Shown: positions 20,171 to 31,226 of the stretch, one piece after another
How positions within the stretch are numbered: the first letter of the stretch is position 1
Layout of the letters: every line of letters starts with the position of its first letter
Origin: Porpolomopsis calyptriformis
Lineage: Eukaryota > Basidiomycota > Agaricomycetes > Agaricales > Hygrophoraceae
Length of the DNA stretch: 64,000 nt
Direction of reading: 5' to 3'
Assembly (NCBI GenBank): GCA_951640195.1
Contig: OX621170.1
Coordinates: forward strand, 1,488,001 to 1,552,000
Made by a program: the position numbers and the translations under genes
The notes under the pieces: model-generated
The model's input: the letters and a program-made list of their open reading frames with translations, nothing else
What the model was told of the DNA's origin: nothing
The model's database searches: none

Positions 20171-22037
20171 TTAGGTGTGGTGGGGGGGCCGTGGGTCTGG
20201 GGTTTTGGCGGAGGATCCTTTCTATTTGCTCACGGGTGGTTCCCTGGGGGGCTATCCTCAGCATGGCATCTATATTGGGTTGTATGTCGGGCATCTCAAA
20301 TCGGTTTGTTATGGGCTGTGGTTGGGATTGGGTGGTTGGTGGGTTTCGAGCCGGCTGCTTCCCTTTCCGTTTAGGGTTGATAGTTTGCCAATCACTGGTG
20401 GGGGGGTTGGTAGCGGTTGTTGGGGGGTTGGTGTGTGGTTTGTGCCTCTCGTTGGCTCGGGCTGTGCCGTATCGTAGGATCCGTTCTGGGCAGCGGCGGG
20501 AGTCGGCTGGGTGGTGGTGGTCTGGGTTGTTTTTGCAGTGTAGGCATCGTAGTTTGTGTAGGCAGGTGGGGGTTGTATCGCCCATGTCGCAGTCAGAGTG
20601 GGGGGGGCATAGTGTGCAGGTTGCACGATGATCCTCCTCCGTGTGGTTTTCACCACATAGTCTGCAGCGGTTGGTTGGGGACTCGCAGGACGTTGCGACG
20701 TGGTCAAATTTCCAGCATTTCTTGCATTGGACAAGGGGTGGGCGTTCAGCGTATTGGCGGAGGTAGGCATTACGGCCGAAGGCCGCTAGGGTTCGTACTT
20801 CTTTTAGCAAGTAGTTGGCTTGTTCCGATTCTTCTGCAGCAAAGACGATTGATGAGTATGCTTGGGATGCAAGCTCCTCTTTCGTCCTCATCCAGCGTGG
20901 GGGGGCAGTGATCTTGAGTTCTGAGTATATCGGGTTGTTGGCGAGGAGTTCGTTATGGATGGTCTCTGGCTCGTAGACACCAGGCATTGTGTCGAAGGCG
21001 CCTGTCCGAATGCCGTTTACTTGGATTTTTATCCAGCGTTTGTCCTCTCGTACTATCGTGTCTTGCGGGTCGGCAATGTGGTGGGTAAATCTGTTCTTGA
21101 ACTTTACAAGTTCTGCAGCTGTTTGGTCTGCGCGGGTGAACAGTACGCAGTTTCCGTTGGCATTCCACTTGACTGATACTACTCGTAGGTGTTTGGAGTT
21201 TTCGTGTTCGCTGAGCGTTCTGTTGATGTTTTCAATCAGTACATTCGCTTGTGGTCGTGCACTTGGTTCTAGTCCATTTGGGAGGATCTGGACTAAGAGG
21301 CGCGTTGGGTGGTGGGCATTGAGGGGGTTGGCTGGGGGTTTGGTTCCGTAGGCTGGTTTGGGTTGTTGGTTATTGGGGGTAGGGGGAGTTGTGTTGGGGG
21401 AGGGGGTCCTCGAGGAGTTGGTGGGGGTGGGGGTGGTTCCAGGCATGTGTTTGGTGATCTCGGCAATTTGGGTTTCTATCGTTTGGATCATTTTTCCGAA
21501 GTCCCCCATTTGTTTTGCTACCATTACTTGGACTGTTTCTACGTCTTCTGTAATCGTTGGTGGGTCTTCTCCTAAGATCCTGAGAAAGAGGTCTCGGCAT
21601 GCGCTTTGGGTGAAGGGGTCTATTGTCGCGTTGGTGGGTAGGTAGTTGAGTATCTCGGCTATGTCTTGGACTTTTTGGCGGAGGTTTTGTTGAAGTTCGG
21701 TGGTTGATTGGTTGTTGGGGGCGCGTAGGTCATCGGCAATTATGCCTTCTTCCTCTTCCTCGTCCGCGTGGCGGTATGGATTTTGGGTTGTTACTTCCAG
21801 GGTAGGGGAGGGCGTAGGTGATTGGAGCGTTCGGATATTCTTTCGCGGTCTGTTCTTTTGGGGGGAGGCATTCTTGTCGAGTACGTCCTCCGATGGTCTT
21901 TTGTTGGAGGTGTGCGCTCTGGGGGTGCCGGGCGGTGCTGTGCTGTTGGGATTTTGTGGGGTTGGGTTTTTCCGTGTCGTGCGTCTGGTGGTGATACTTG
22001 GGGTATATGGGCGTTGGCCCGGAGTGTTGGGTCCCAT
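20163..22037 (-). CDS. LINE ORF1: RNA-binding gag-like protein
   Basis: 624 codons. The first about 100 residues are Pro/Thr/Asn-rich and basic. A helical segment follows (QDIAEILNYLPTNATIDPF, FGKMIQTIETQIAEITKHM). Three zinc knuckles occupy about residues 438-517, starting CKKCWKFDHVATSC and CRLCGENHTEEDH and ending CLHCKNNPDHHHPADSRRC. Such proteins package the element RNA and act as nucleic-acid chaperones. The frame is intact. Confidence 0.93.
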   Translation of the reverse strand: MGPNTPGQRPYTPSITTRRTTRKNPTPQNPNSTAPPGTPRAHTSNKRPSEDVLDKNASPQKNRPRKNIRTLQSPTPSPTLEVTTQNPYRHADEEEEEGIIADDLRAPNNQSTTELQQNLRQKVQDIAEILNYLPTNATIDPFTQSACRDLFLRILGEDPPTITEDVETVQVMVAKQMGDFGKMIQTIETQIAEITKHMPGTTPTPTNSSRTPSPNTTPPTPNNQQPKPAYGTKPPANPLNAHHPTRLLVQILPNGLEPSARPQANVLIENINRTLSEHENSKHLRVVSVKWNANGNCVLFTRADQTAAELVKFKNRFTHHIADPQDTIVREDKRWIKIQVNGIRTGAFDTMPGVYEPETIHNELLANNPIYSELKITAPPRWMRTKEELASQAYSSIVFAAEESEQANYLLKEVRTLAAFGRNAYLRQYAERPPLVQCKKCWKFDHVATSCESPTNRCRLCGENHTEEDHRATCTLCPPHSDCDMGDTTPTCLHKLRCLHCKNNPDHHHPADSRRCPERILRYGTARANERHKPHTNPPTTATNPPTSDWQTINPKRKGKQPARNPPTTQSQPQPITNRFEMPDIQPNIDAMLRIAPQGTTREQIERILRQNPRPTAPPPHLNE

Positions 22038-22143
22038 GGTTAGTTCTATTATACTCTAGAGAAGTGTTTTTTCTCTTAGTTGTGTATTCCAAGAGTTGTG
22101 AGAGAGTATTGGTGTGTGATGGACGGAGTCAAAAAAGGCGACG
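22038..22143 (-). promoter_or_regulatory. LINE 5' leader (probable internal promoter)
   Basis: 106 nt between the right target duplication and the ORF1 start. LINE 5' leaders usually carry an internal promoter; no specific motif can be named here. Confidence 0.4.
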
Positions 22144-22156
22144 ACGTGATACATAC
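22144..22156. repeat. LINE target-site duplication, right copy
   Basis: ACGTGATACATAC, identical to 15785-15797, marking the 5' end of the element. Confidence 0.95.
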
Positions 22157-23062
22157 GCGATGGACTTCCGATCAATGTGCAGCGGGACTGGAACTAGAGA
22201 AAATCAATTTGCAGCTGAATATTTCGCCCATCTCGGAGTCGCGTGTGCGATACCATCGCTCCGTCCAGAAGCTAATAACCAACACTACCATAGTTATGAA
22301 TCCGGGTGGCCCTGGATCAGGAAGCGGAACGGGGTATCCGGTCAGTGGTAAAAAGAAATTCTTAGGAACTTGGTGCGCTCTAAAATTAATTCAGTGAGCT
22401 AATGATATCGTGGTCTAGGTGTTTAGACTTGATGGCTTATCGTGTCTAACCAGCTCTGCACCGGCCCATACGACAATCCCGTTCTGGCTCATGCAATTCC
22501 CAACCCGATTCGTGACAAGGTTTGGACTATTTCATTTGCGAAGCTGGTCTGCTTACTCTTATTCTCAGACCTGCTACTCTCAGATGAATTGCCATGTTTG
22601 CTGGTAACGAAGCTTGGGGCCTTCTCCCTGCAACACTTGAACCATATCCGCGATGTCATGAACCCCCTGACAGGTGTCCACAGCACATATAATCATCTAA
22701 TAAGGGAGGTCGAGGATGGAAAGGTAAAAGCGTGATCTTCATGGTGCTGACTTTACTTACTCATATCTCTTAGGTCCAGACTTGGGGGGGAACCACTGCC
22801 ATTGCTTTGCAACCTCCAACTTGCCGTGGCTCGCTTCCTGCGGATGAGTGCGGCTGCCGACGTTATTGCACAACTGGCGGAAGATGCAGACGATTCCGAG
22901 TTCCTCTTGCCTCGAACTATTTCTGCGACATTCTCAGTGCGAATCGGCTTCTCAAGAATATCTCTGCGTTTCGAGCACACTGTGATTAGCCAAGCTCGCA
23001 ATGCATACGTTAATCACTGCGCTTCAGAGACAAGTAGAAAGTGTGTGCACTTAATATCATAA
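22157..23062 (+). pseudogene. Decayed or unresolved gene, possibly alpha/beta-hydrolase-like
   Basis: Short open stretches in changing frames. One contains TTIVMNPGGPGSGSGT, similar to the oxyanion-loop NPGGPGGSG of TAP-like alpha/beta hydrolases. The downstream stretches (GPYDNPVLAHAIPNP; then a Cys-rich frame near 22807-22989) match nothing I know, and no nucleophile elbow was found. The LINE lies directly upstream. It may be a pseudogene whose promoter was disrupted, or a gene whose exons I failed to assemble. Confidence 0.25.
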
Positions 23063-23296
23063 GCGTAATCATACATGCCATTGGGGAAATGATTCTAACA
23101 AAACCTACGTTCATGTAGACAGACAAACGGCTGAAATCTCTCAAGAAATTACTCATCAAACATTTGAAATGAAAATCAATTCATAATCACTCCTTTAGCG
23201 AGTGCTAAAATTCAAAATGACAAGCAAATCACGAAACATACAGGCGTACTTCACGGGTACCTTCGCATAATGTACAGTTTGACAATCTCGTTGACA

Positions 23297-25129
23297 TCAA
23301 GTATGCCCATGCCCCTTGACCGGTTGAGATTTATAGGGCTCTTCGAGATACTTGATCTCTTCGACAGTAAGTTTCACATGGATACCCGCTACAGACAACA
23401 AGAATAAGGATACGACTGCAGGAGAGTTCAAGAACTCATACCAATGATATCGGTCAAATTTTCCAGACGAGTCACTCCGACGATGGGCGCGGTAACTCCT
23501 GTTAATGCGTGTGCTCACCACTCAGTTGTATGGAGCATATGCCAAAGGTACGTACCTTCTTTGGAAATTACCCAAGCGATCGCAACCTGAGCCATGCTGA
23601 TACCCTTCTTCTTTGCAATTTCCTCCACGCTGAGTCACATGTTAGCGAAGCAAACATTCCATGAGAGGAGCATGCACTTGCCGGTCTACGATGGCCGTGG
23701 TGTTATCACCAGTGATGAGCGAGGTGAACCTAGCATCAAACAGAGTCATGGAACGTATGATACGTAGTATCTCAGTCGATCTTACCAATCCGTGTCCTTA
23801 CGTTTCGTCTGTTCCTTGATAGGTCGGGTCAGAATGCCTCCCCCAAGAGGCGACCACGGAATAGAGCCAACACCGAACATCTGCAAGAAATAATAAGAGT
23901 TGTTCACTGTGATCGACGAATTGATTGAACACAAGCCTTGAGAGTAGGGAACATCTCTCGCTCCTCTTCACGATAAACAAGACTGTAGTGGTTTTGCATA
24001 GAGATGAAGGGTGTGAGTTTGTTCGTAATCGCATAATCTATCCAGGGATGGCGAGTGTTATATTCCATGCATTCAATAATAGAGTCAACACCAAATACAC
24101 ACTTTGCATTGCATGGACTGGAATTAGACGAATGGTCAACAAGAGTTGGACATGATGAAGAAAGGTAAATATACATTGCCAGGCCCAGCAGGAACTCATG
24201 CCGATATATCGAGCATACCCTGCTTGAACTACGTCATGCAGGGCTTTCATCTGCGGAGGACAGATTAAGCGTCATGGCTCAGGAAACATGATAAGAAGTT
24301 CTTACCGTTTCCTCAATCGGAGTGTCGTCATCAAATCGGTGGCCTAAGCATCATGTTAATCTCGCAACAGTCATAGTAATATGAAGGCTGTACGAACATT
24401 GCAAAACATCCACATAATCGAGTTGTAAACGGTCCAAGCTGTTCTTTACAGCATCAAAGATGTGCTAGAATTAAGGGGTAATCATAAGACTCGGTCAGAA
24501 ATCGTAAGAGACAGAGGTTACTCACTTTGCGGCTAAGACCGCGCTGATTCACGTAGCCCATGTCATCAGGATCCCTACCTTGTAAGATCAGGTTTGTGCC
24601 GTATTCACGAGCTACGGTGAAATACAACTAGAAATGTATTGATTGAAGCAGCGGCGGCCTTATACGTCGAGAAATACAGACCTTGGTCATAACGACTATT
24701 CCCTCCCGGGGAAGGTTCAGCTGCTTGATAGCTTTACCCAACATGACCTCGGAAAGGCCGTTGGAATAAAACTATTGATCACACGGGTTAGCTCTGTGAG
24801 ATACGGTGTGGGAATTAGAACGAACGTCGGCAGTATCAAACGTCTGGATGCCTGCGTCATAACTGAAGGATATTCTAAGGAAAGACTTTCGATGATTACT
24901 AGGGATTTTGGAACTCACGCGGCTTTGATGTGCTTTATTGCTTCCTCTTCGCCAAGCAACCAAGGCTGCCATTTGGGGTCTCCGTATTGCATGGTACCCA
25001 TAATGATTTTGGAGACCTTGAGGCCGGATTGGCCCAAGCGGACTGCAAGAATTCCACATGGTTTAACGATGAGATTTTTTTAAGAGGATGGCGCCCACCA
25101 TAAGGCACTTTCAAACGCTGTTCAGACAT
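23297..25129 (-). CDS. Aldo/keto reductase, copy 1
   Basis: A multi-exon gene (roughly nine introns). It starts MSEQRLKVPY at 25129; a 56-nt intron is followed by VRLGQSGLKVSKIIMGTMQYG. The AKR catalytic tetrad is visible: Asp and Tyr in YDAGIQTFDTADV / YSNGLSEVMLG, Lys in GIVVMTK and His in DVLQCHRFD. Later segments are IGMSSCWAWQ, FISMQNHYSLVYREEEREM, GVGSIPWSPLGGGIL, GVTAPIVGVTRLENL, and the end EEIKYLEEPYKSQPVKGHGHT. This matches the fungal NADPH-dependent aryl-alcohol dehydrogenase-like AKRs, cytosolic enzymes reducing aldehydes; the substrate is unknown. It is a tandem duplicate of the gene at 25891-27720. Confidence 0.88.
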
Positions 25130-25890
25130 GTTGTAGAGATCAAGCACAGATGACCATGGTGCGCTCGAGCCACGCGTTTATATACCTGATTTGCCATGAC
25201 ATCATTGGGGATGACTGAGACAGCCTGGATGGCTTACTGTATTGTGCTATTTTTGCTATCGAATTTGCCTCGTTGTAGGGTGAATATCGAGCGTTGGACG
25301 GAGGCATTTTTTGAACGACCAGCCGTGATTTGCAGGATGTAGTTCTAGTTCCCAAAGCGGGCTAGCAGATCTTTCTGCGCCACCATGTCCATAGTTGGCC
25401 GTAAGCGCCACTCTGTTATTCCTCAGACATTCCAGCCCAAGGCTCTGAAATCGCCCTACTCTTGTTTGCATCTACCCCCACTTGCAGAATGTCACGTTCT
25501 ACTCTAGAAAGCTCGTTTGCTGGTCTTCCTTTCTGGCACATCATTAACAGGGTCCCTGAAAAGGTAAAGACATGTTACGTAGAATCCAGGAAGGCGCTCA
25601 TAAATTAACCCCTGTCGTGTGAGGCGACTAAACATAAGTCTATGGGATTCAGGTGTTTAAGGAACGAGATGGCGGCGACCTGAGGTAGTCGGCGGAAATA
25701 TTGTTGACTAGGATCCACAAGGCTAGAATGTAATTAATTTACTTACCAATTGTCTCGTCCAATGAGTGGGGTTCATACTGTAGCCCGGCAGGATCTCAGT
25801 GCAGGATTTGATGATCACGGCCACTTGAGGCTTTCCGGTTACTTCCACTTACGTTTTCAGAGCAAATTAGTGTACAATTCAATTTTGATT
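25130..25890. other. Intergenic between the tandem aldo/keto reductases
   Basis: Promoter of copy 1 and 3' flank of copy 2. The segment about 25228-25274 resembles about 27803-27847 upstream of copy 2 (GGCTTACT.TA....GCTATTTTTGCTATCGA), so the duplication included upstream DNA. No gene is supported. Confidence 0.6.
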
Positions 25891-27720
25891 TCAGGTGTGT
25901 CCCACGATCGGTTGAGGTTTATATGGTTCTTCGAGATACTTTATCTCATCCTCCGTAAGTTTCGCATGAACACCCGCTGACAACAAATCAGTCCATCGCA
26001 ATCACCGAGGAGTCAGGAAATCATACCAATAATATCGGTCAAATTTTCCAGGCGACTTACTCCGACGATCGGTGCCGTAACTGCTATGTAATACGCGCGC
26101 TCGCCATTCAACGATACACAGCCGGTGCTAAAAGCACGCACCTTCTTTGGATATTATCCAAGCAATTGCAACCTGAGCCATGCTAATCCCCTTTTTCTTT
26201 GCAATCTCCTCCACACTGAGTCATGCCGTTAGCAAAGCAAACATTCCATGAGACAGGCAGGCGCTGACCGATCTACGATCGCCGTGGTCACATCACTAGC
26301 ATAACGTGAAATGAACCTATAACCAAACAGGTTCATGGAACGTATGATACGTAGTATCTCAGTCGATCTTACCAATCCGAGTCACTACGTTTCGTCTGTT
26401 CCTTGATAGGTCGGGTCAGAATGCCCCGCGCAAGAGGCGACCACGGAATAGAGCCAACACCGAACATCTGCAAGAAACACTAAGGGGTTGTCCACTGTGA
26501 TTGACGAATTGATTGAACACAAGCCTTGAGAGTAGGGAACATCTCTCGCTCCTCTTCACGATAAACAAGACTGTAGTGGTTTTGCATAGAGATGAAGGGT
26601 GTGAGTTTGTTCGTAATCGCATAATCTATCCAGGGATGGCGAGTGTTATATTCTATGCATTTAATAATAGAGTCAACACCAAATACACACTTTGCATTGC
26701 ATGGACTGAAATTAGACGAATGGTCAACAAGAGTTGGACATGATGAAGAAAGGTAAATATACATTGCCAGGCCCAGCAGGAACTCATGCCGATATATCGA
26801 GCATACCCTGCTTGAACTATGTCATGCAGGGCTTTCATCTATGAAGGACAGATAAAGCGTCATGGCTCAGGAAACATGATAAGTTCTTACCGTTTCCTCA
26901 ATCGGAGTGTTGTCATCGAATCGATGGCCTAAGCATCACGCTAGTTTCGTAACAATCATAGTAATATGAAGACTGTACGAACATTGCAAAACATCCACAT
27001 AATCGAGCTGTAAACGGTCCAAGCTGTTCTTTACAGCATCAAAGATGTGCTAGAATTAGGGGGTAATCATAAGACTCGGTCAGCAATCGTAGGAGTCAGA
27101 AGTTAGTCACCTTGCGGCTAAGACCGCGCTGATTCACGTAGCCCATGTCATCAGTGTTGCCGCCCTGTAGGAACAAGTTTGTGCCGTGTTCACGAGCTAC
27201 GGTGGCATACAACTGAAGATTCATTTATTAAAGGGGTGGCGACGCTGTGCATGAAAAAATACGTACTTTAGTCATCACGACGATTCCCTCCCGTGGAAGA
27301 TTCAATTGTTTGATAGCTTTACCCAAAATGATCTCTGAGAGGCCATTAGAATAAACCTATTCATCGCCCACATACGGCGGGTTAATTCTGTGAGACATGG
27401 CCCAGGAAGCAGGACGAACATCAGCGGTATCGAAAGTTTGGATGCCTGCATCATAGCTAGAGAGTTGGTGTAAGGCGAGCTGTTTAATGATCGTTGAGGA
27501 CTGTGACCCACGCAGCTTTGATGTGCTTAATGGCTTCCTCTTCACCAAGCGCCCACTGCTGCCATTGCGGGTCTCCATACTGCATTGTACCCAGAATAAT
27601 TTTGGAGACTTTTAACCCCGATTTTCCCAATCTGACTGCATACGACTTGTCGATGACGTTACACATTTCGAGCTCAAGGGAATGGCGCTCACCGTAAGGC
27701 ACTTTTAGCTGTTCAGACAT
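25891..27720 (-). CDS. Aldo/keto reductase, copy 2
   Basis: Same exon layout as copy 1. Starts MSEQLKVPY at 27720; after an intron with a GTGAGC donor comes VRLGKSGLKVSKIILGTMQYG. Catalytic motifs are the same (FDTAD, YSNGLSEMILGKAIK, VMTK, LQCHRFD). It ends KLTEDEIKYLEEPYKPQPIVGHT with a TGA at 25891-25893. The middle of the gene, introns included, is almost identical to copy 1, while the first and last exons are clearly diverged. It is divergently transcribed from the cytochrome b5-like gene, sharing a 218-bp intergenic region. Confidence 0.88.
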
Positions 27721-27938
27721 TATATAGCACGCGATAGCAGTGATGCGAGAAGGGCTTTACCACTTGTACCTGCCGATCAGAATGTGGATGACTGGGAGCG
27801 TTGATGGCTTACTATACCTTGCTATTTTTGCTATCGATTCCGCCTCGTTGGCAGATGCCGAGTGTTGGGCTGAGGAATTTTCGTGGAAAATCATGATGAC
27901 TGGTGGAAGACCGTGTTGAAAGACTTCCTCCACCACGT
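27721..27938. promoter_or_regulatory. Shared divergent promoter region
   Basis: 218 bp between the start codons of the minus-strand aldo/keto reductase and the plus-strand cytochrome b5-like gene. It contains the block shared with the promoter of reductase copy 1 (about 27803-27847). Specific factor sites cannot be named. Confidence 0.45.
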
Positions 27939-28671
27939 ATGGCTTCATATCTTCGTAGTTGGCTATCAGGACATTTAGATTCCCCCTCATCGAATGACCC
28001 TCCCGAAGTCCCTGTCCTGGAAATCTCACCACCACCTTCTGACGAGGATGGCGACAAGAACGACGCCGACCAACCGCCTGTGTTTCCCAGTCTCTCCAGT
28101 CCCCAGCGAATATCGTCTGCCATGACAGATTCGGATCGTATGCCCCCACCTCCTCTACCTATTCGCCAACCGGACGTCATTCCAAGCACTCTAACATCCT
28201 CAGCTTTATCTATTCCTGGCGCCACCAATCCTAAGAGAAGAGGAAAAGTTGCGCTTGCGCCAGGACACAGTCCACTTGATTGGGCGAACTTGAAGGCCTC
28301 TGGGGTGGATCTTCGGGTGCGTGTAGTTTGATTGCGCGATAACCATAGCTTTGACTGCTCCCCTGAAGAGAGTTGACACCTTCTTGCGTGTTCCGCCATC
28401 GGTGCTGAAGACTCACAATAAACGAGACGACGCATGGTCTGCATTCAACGGCAAGGTCTACAACATCACGCCATATCTGTCGTATCATCCAGGTGGTGAG
28501 AAGGAACTTATGCGTGCTGCCGGACGCGATGGGACCAAGCTGTTCAGTGCGATCGTTTCTTTCATCCACGTTCTTATGCTGAATACTCACCCAGCGTCCA
28601 CCCACCCTTGGGTAAACGTAGAGTACATGCTTGATGCTTGCCTCGTCGGCTTTCTCGTTCCCGAATCATAG
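27939..28671 (+). CDS. Cytochrome b5-like heme-binding protein
   Basis: Predicted join 27939-28320, 28373-28546, 28595-28671; 210 aa. The N-terminal half is acidic, Pro/Ser-rich and probably disordered. The C-terminal cytochrome b5 fold begins PPSVLKTHNKRDDAWSAFNG, with VYNITPYLSYHPGGEKELM containing the HPGG axial heme ligand, and ends THPWVNVEYMLDACLVGFLVPES with the likely second His. It resembles fungal Irc21-type or Ncb5or-N-terminal-like b5 proteins, electron carriers without a membrane anchor. The first donor was placed at 28321 because the nearer GTGCGT at 28317 gives either a 32-nt intron or a stop. ATG 27939 is the first good Met in frame. Confidence 0.8.
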
Positions 28672-28750
28672 ACACCGTAGACATATCTACAAATAGAAAC
28701 TTGAAGTAACTTAGGCTCATACCTTACTCCACGCCCAGACAAAGCACTTA

Positions 28751-31052
28751 ATGTCCTCTCCCGACAAGCATTCGAGCTCAAGTCTTGCTCTTCGAATCAC
28801 TCCTAGGTGCCCTAGCACCAACGAGCAAGCCAGTATTGATCCATCAGATAGCCCATCGGCTTCTACCGTCGATTTGGGCAACTCAAAATCCACCTCGAGT
28901 CCTTCGCTGCTCAGTCGTATGCGGATGGCACTACACACAGCCCCAGGCATACCCGTAGTTTCTCCAAAACGCCTTCTAGATCGTATCGGTGACTTTACCG
29001 ACGTGTCCGAATTGACGGAGCAGCTCATGGATGCTGGTGGCAAGTCCACCGATATCCCATCCGATAAAGACCCACGAACGGCAGCTGATTTGCAACTCCA
29101 ACCCACTCACTCTCAGTCGAGAATCAGTCCGACTGAAATTTCGTTGGGAGCTGCCTTCGAGTTTGTGCGTCGCGCCCAGTACTTCTCTCATTTGTCGTAC
29201 TCTTACCCTAATATTTGGTCGCCCAGCCACACTCAAAGGAAGCCAACGCTAGTTGCCACTCTTCCTCAAGTTCAGAAGTTGCCGTTGACAACATACTGCA
29301 TTACGCCAACTGGGACGTGGACATGAAAGACATTGATGAAGGCGACGGTGAATATCGGCGACCGAACCGGATCCCAGGATCAGAGCTGGAATCCGAGTCC
29401 CATCCCGGTCTCAACACCACCATTCCCAAGTTGCCACCCTCCGTATTCGAGCAATGTAGGGAGCTGTTGCTCTCCGTCGTATTGCAGAACGCAGCACGGC
29501 GCGAGGGCTCTGCGAGCGTTTCCCCTGGACGCATAGAGGAAAAAGCACGTGCGTTATTGACGGACAACCGCTGTGCGGAGTTGATACAAAAGGCGAAAGA
29601 GATTCAAATGCAGTTAACCGCCCGTAATGCAACCGTCTCCGCAAGCAAAGATACAATTATAACAGGAGAGAAGCCAGGGAACGCTTTCGAGAGCAGCGAG
29701 GGTGAGTTACCCGTAGTTGAGCCGGTGCCACAGACAGTGGATGGTGACGGTGTCGCGTCTATGGTGTCGCCGCGGCACAACTACGATGCAATGCTAGATT
29801 TCCCTTCTATCGCTGCCGCCCTCGCCCTCCCGAAAAAGCCACCTCCCACGGCTCCCAAAGCGATGCTCAATAAAGAGACATATACGCACAAGCGGAAATC
29901 TCCTTCAAACTTGATGGCTGAACGTGTTAGCAGGAAGAAACAGAAGCTTGATAACGAGGATGACTCTCATCCCAAGCAAGGGTCCTTATTGATTCAACGT
30001 CTTGACGAGACTCCTCATAACCATGCGTCCTCTCTCTCGGGATACTCTACACAAGTTGAGGAGTTGAACAGAATTCCCATCCCTCTCGATCCTCATCATT
30101 TTGCACCCCCCGAGAGATATAGTTACAGGCGTGATGACGCAAAGTCGCATTCGCCTTCAAATTCTAACAGTCACAATACAACTACCCAATCCCATGTCAA
30201 GATTTCTGATGTTGGCCGTGGTCAAGGTCCACATTCAGAGCCTGAATCCGCTTCTTCCCTTCCTCGAGAAACTGTTACCCATGGCGATTCTCCCGCCAGC
30301 CCGCGATATGCCATTCCTGGTCTATGGTTCGCCAAAATAGGATTGCGCCAACCTGACATCCTGGATGTCACATTTGAGATTGATCCCACGATCACTGCAC
30401 GATGGCGACTAGCAGATGAGTACGTTCGAATGCGATCATTGTGTTTTGCCATCACATGTATGTTGACTGTAACGTTACAGCACGACCACGCACTCAAAGC
30501 CGAGTATCTCCCTAAAGCTCTTATGTCTTCCGACCAAGCTGGTATATTCAACGTATGAAACTCTAGGCGAGGATCCTAGTCCTGGGGCCATCGCAAGTGC
30601 TGTGTTAGGTATTAAGACTCCATGGCCGTCCGGGGGTACACTCGTGATAGAAGTCAATCGGCAGCTAGGTTGTGGACGAAGCTGGTTGCCCATCGATCTG
30701 GTGAGTGTCATCCTCGATATTCTGCAACTTTACCTCGAGCCCCCGGTAGGTTTCTGGCAGCCCACAGGTTGACATCACGAGGCATGTACGTCCCGGAGAG
30801 AACCATATCCGCTTTGTTCAGTTGGCGGATCTGTCAGACTTCTTGTTTGTGCTTCACGCTGATGAGGTATCATCAAGCCCATTGGATGCAACCTCACCTG
30901 AGCAAGAAAAGGCCGCAATGCCGCTTGAAAAGGCCCTCGATATTAAATTGGACAGCTATCTTGCTCGCATGAGTGCGGAACTGAAGTCAAAGTTTAGTTC
31001 CCAGTCGAGCATCTTCGATCTCTCAAAAGAGACAAAAGTGGTGATTTCGTGA
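28751..31052 (+). CDS. Unrecognised 703-aa protein, disordered N-terminus and conserved-looking C-terminus
   Basis: Predicted join 28751-29164, 29227-30419, 30481-30700, 30768-31052. The first about 500 residues are Ser/Pro-rich and charged, with a basic, nuclear-localisation-like KRKSPSNLMAERVSRKKQK. The C-terminal about 200 residues are ordered: YAIPGLWFAKIGLRQPDILDV, SKPSISLKLLCLPTKLVYST, TPWPSGGTLVIEVNRQLG, then VDITRHVRPGENHIRFVQLADLSDFLFVLHA. The last part distantly resembles the end of a PINIT domain (PINITxxVR..PNTI.V.W) found in SUMO ligases, but no SP-RING follows. Probably nuclear; function unknown. The intron joints are all canonical GT-AG and in phase. Confidence 0.7.
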
Positions 31053-31226
31053 AACTCATGCTTGATGTATCCATACCTTTCCGTACTTGTACCATGATGA
31101 TAGACATTCAATAATATGGCCGATCATGAATAATAAATGCATTTAGTCAATTGTTCTTTCGGCCATAGCCAACAACCGGTACTAAAACACTCAGCTTCGA
31201 CGCTCGGCGCTCAGGATCGTTCGACC

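Larger units (their letters stand above)
15798..22143 (-). mobile_element. Complete non-LTR retrotransposon (Tad1-like LINE)
   Basis: About 6.35 kb on minus: 5' leader 22143-22038, ORF1 22037-20163, ORF2 20170-16076, 3' UTR and a 26-nt poly(A) tail (15823-15798). It is flanked by a perfect 13-bp duplication. Both ORFs are open, so this copy looks recently inserted and potentially autonomous. The order of a CCHC-knuckle ORF1, then APE-type endonuclease, RT and RNase H in ORF2 fits the I/Tad1 group common in fungi. Clade assignment is by architecture only. Confidence 0.95.

Noticed and set aside
20084..21645. Several long plus-strand frames (Gly/Val/Cys-rich) opposite the LINE
   Set aside because: They are antisense shadows of ORF1 and ORF2, with composition expected from the complement of Pro/Thr-rich codons.
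22157..23062. Complete alpha/beta hydrolase gene
   Set aside because: Only an NPGGPG-like motif was found. No nucleophile elbow or catalytic His region could be placed, so it is listed as unresolved.
28317..28348. 32-nt intron in the cytochrome b5-like gene
   Set aside because: Too short for a fungal intron. The 52-nt alternative 28321-28372 keeps the frame.
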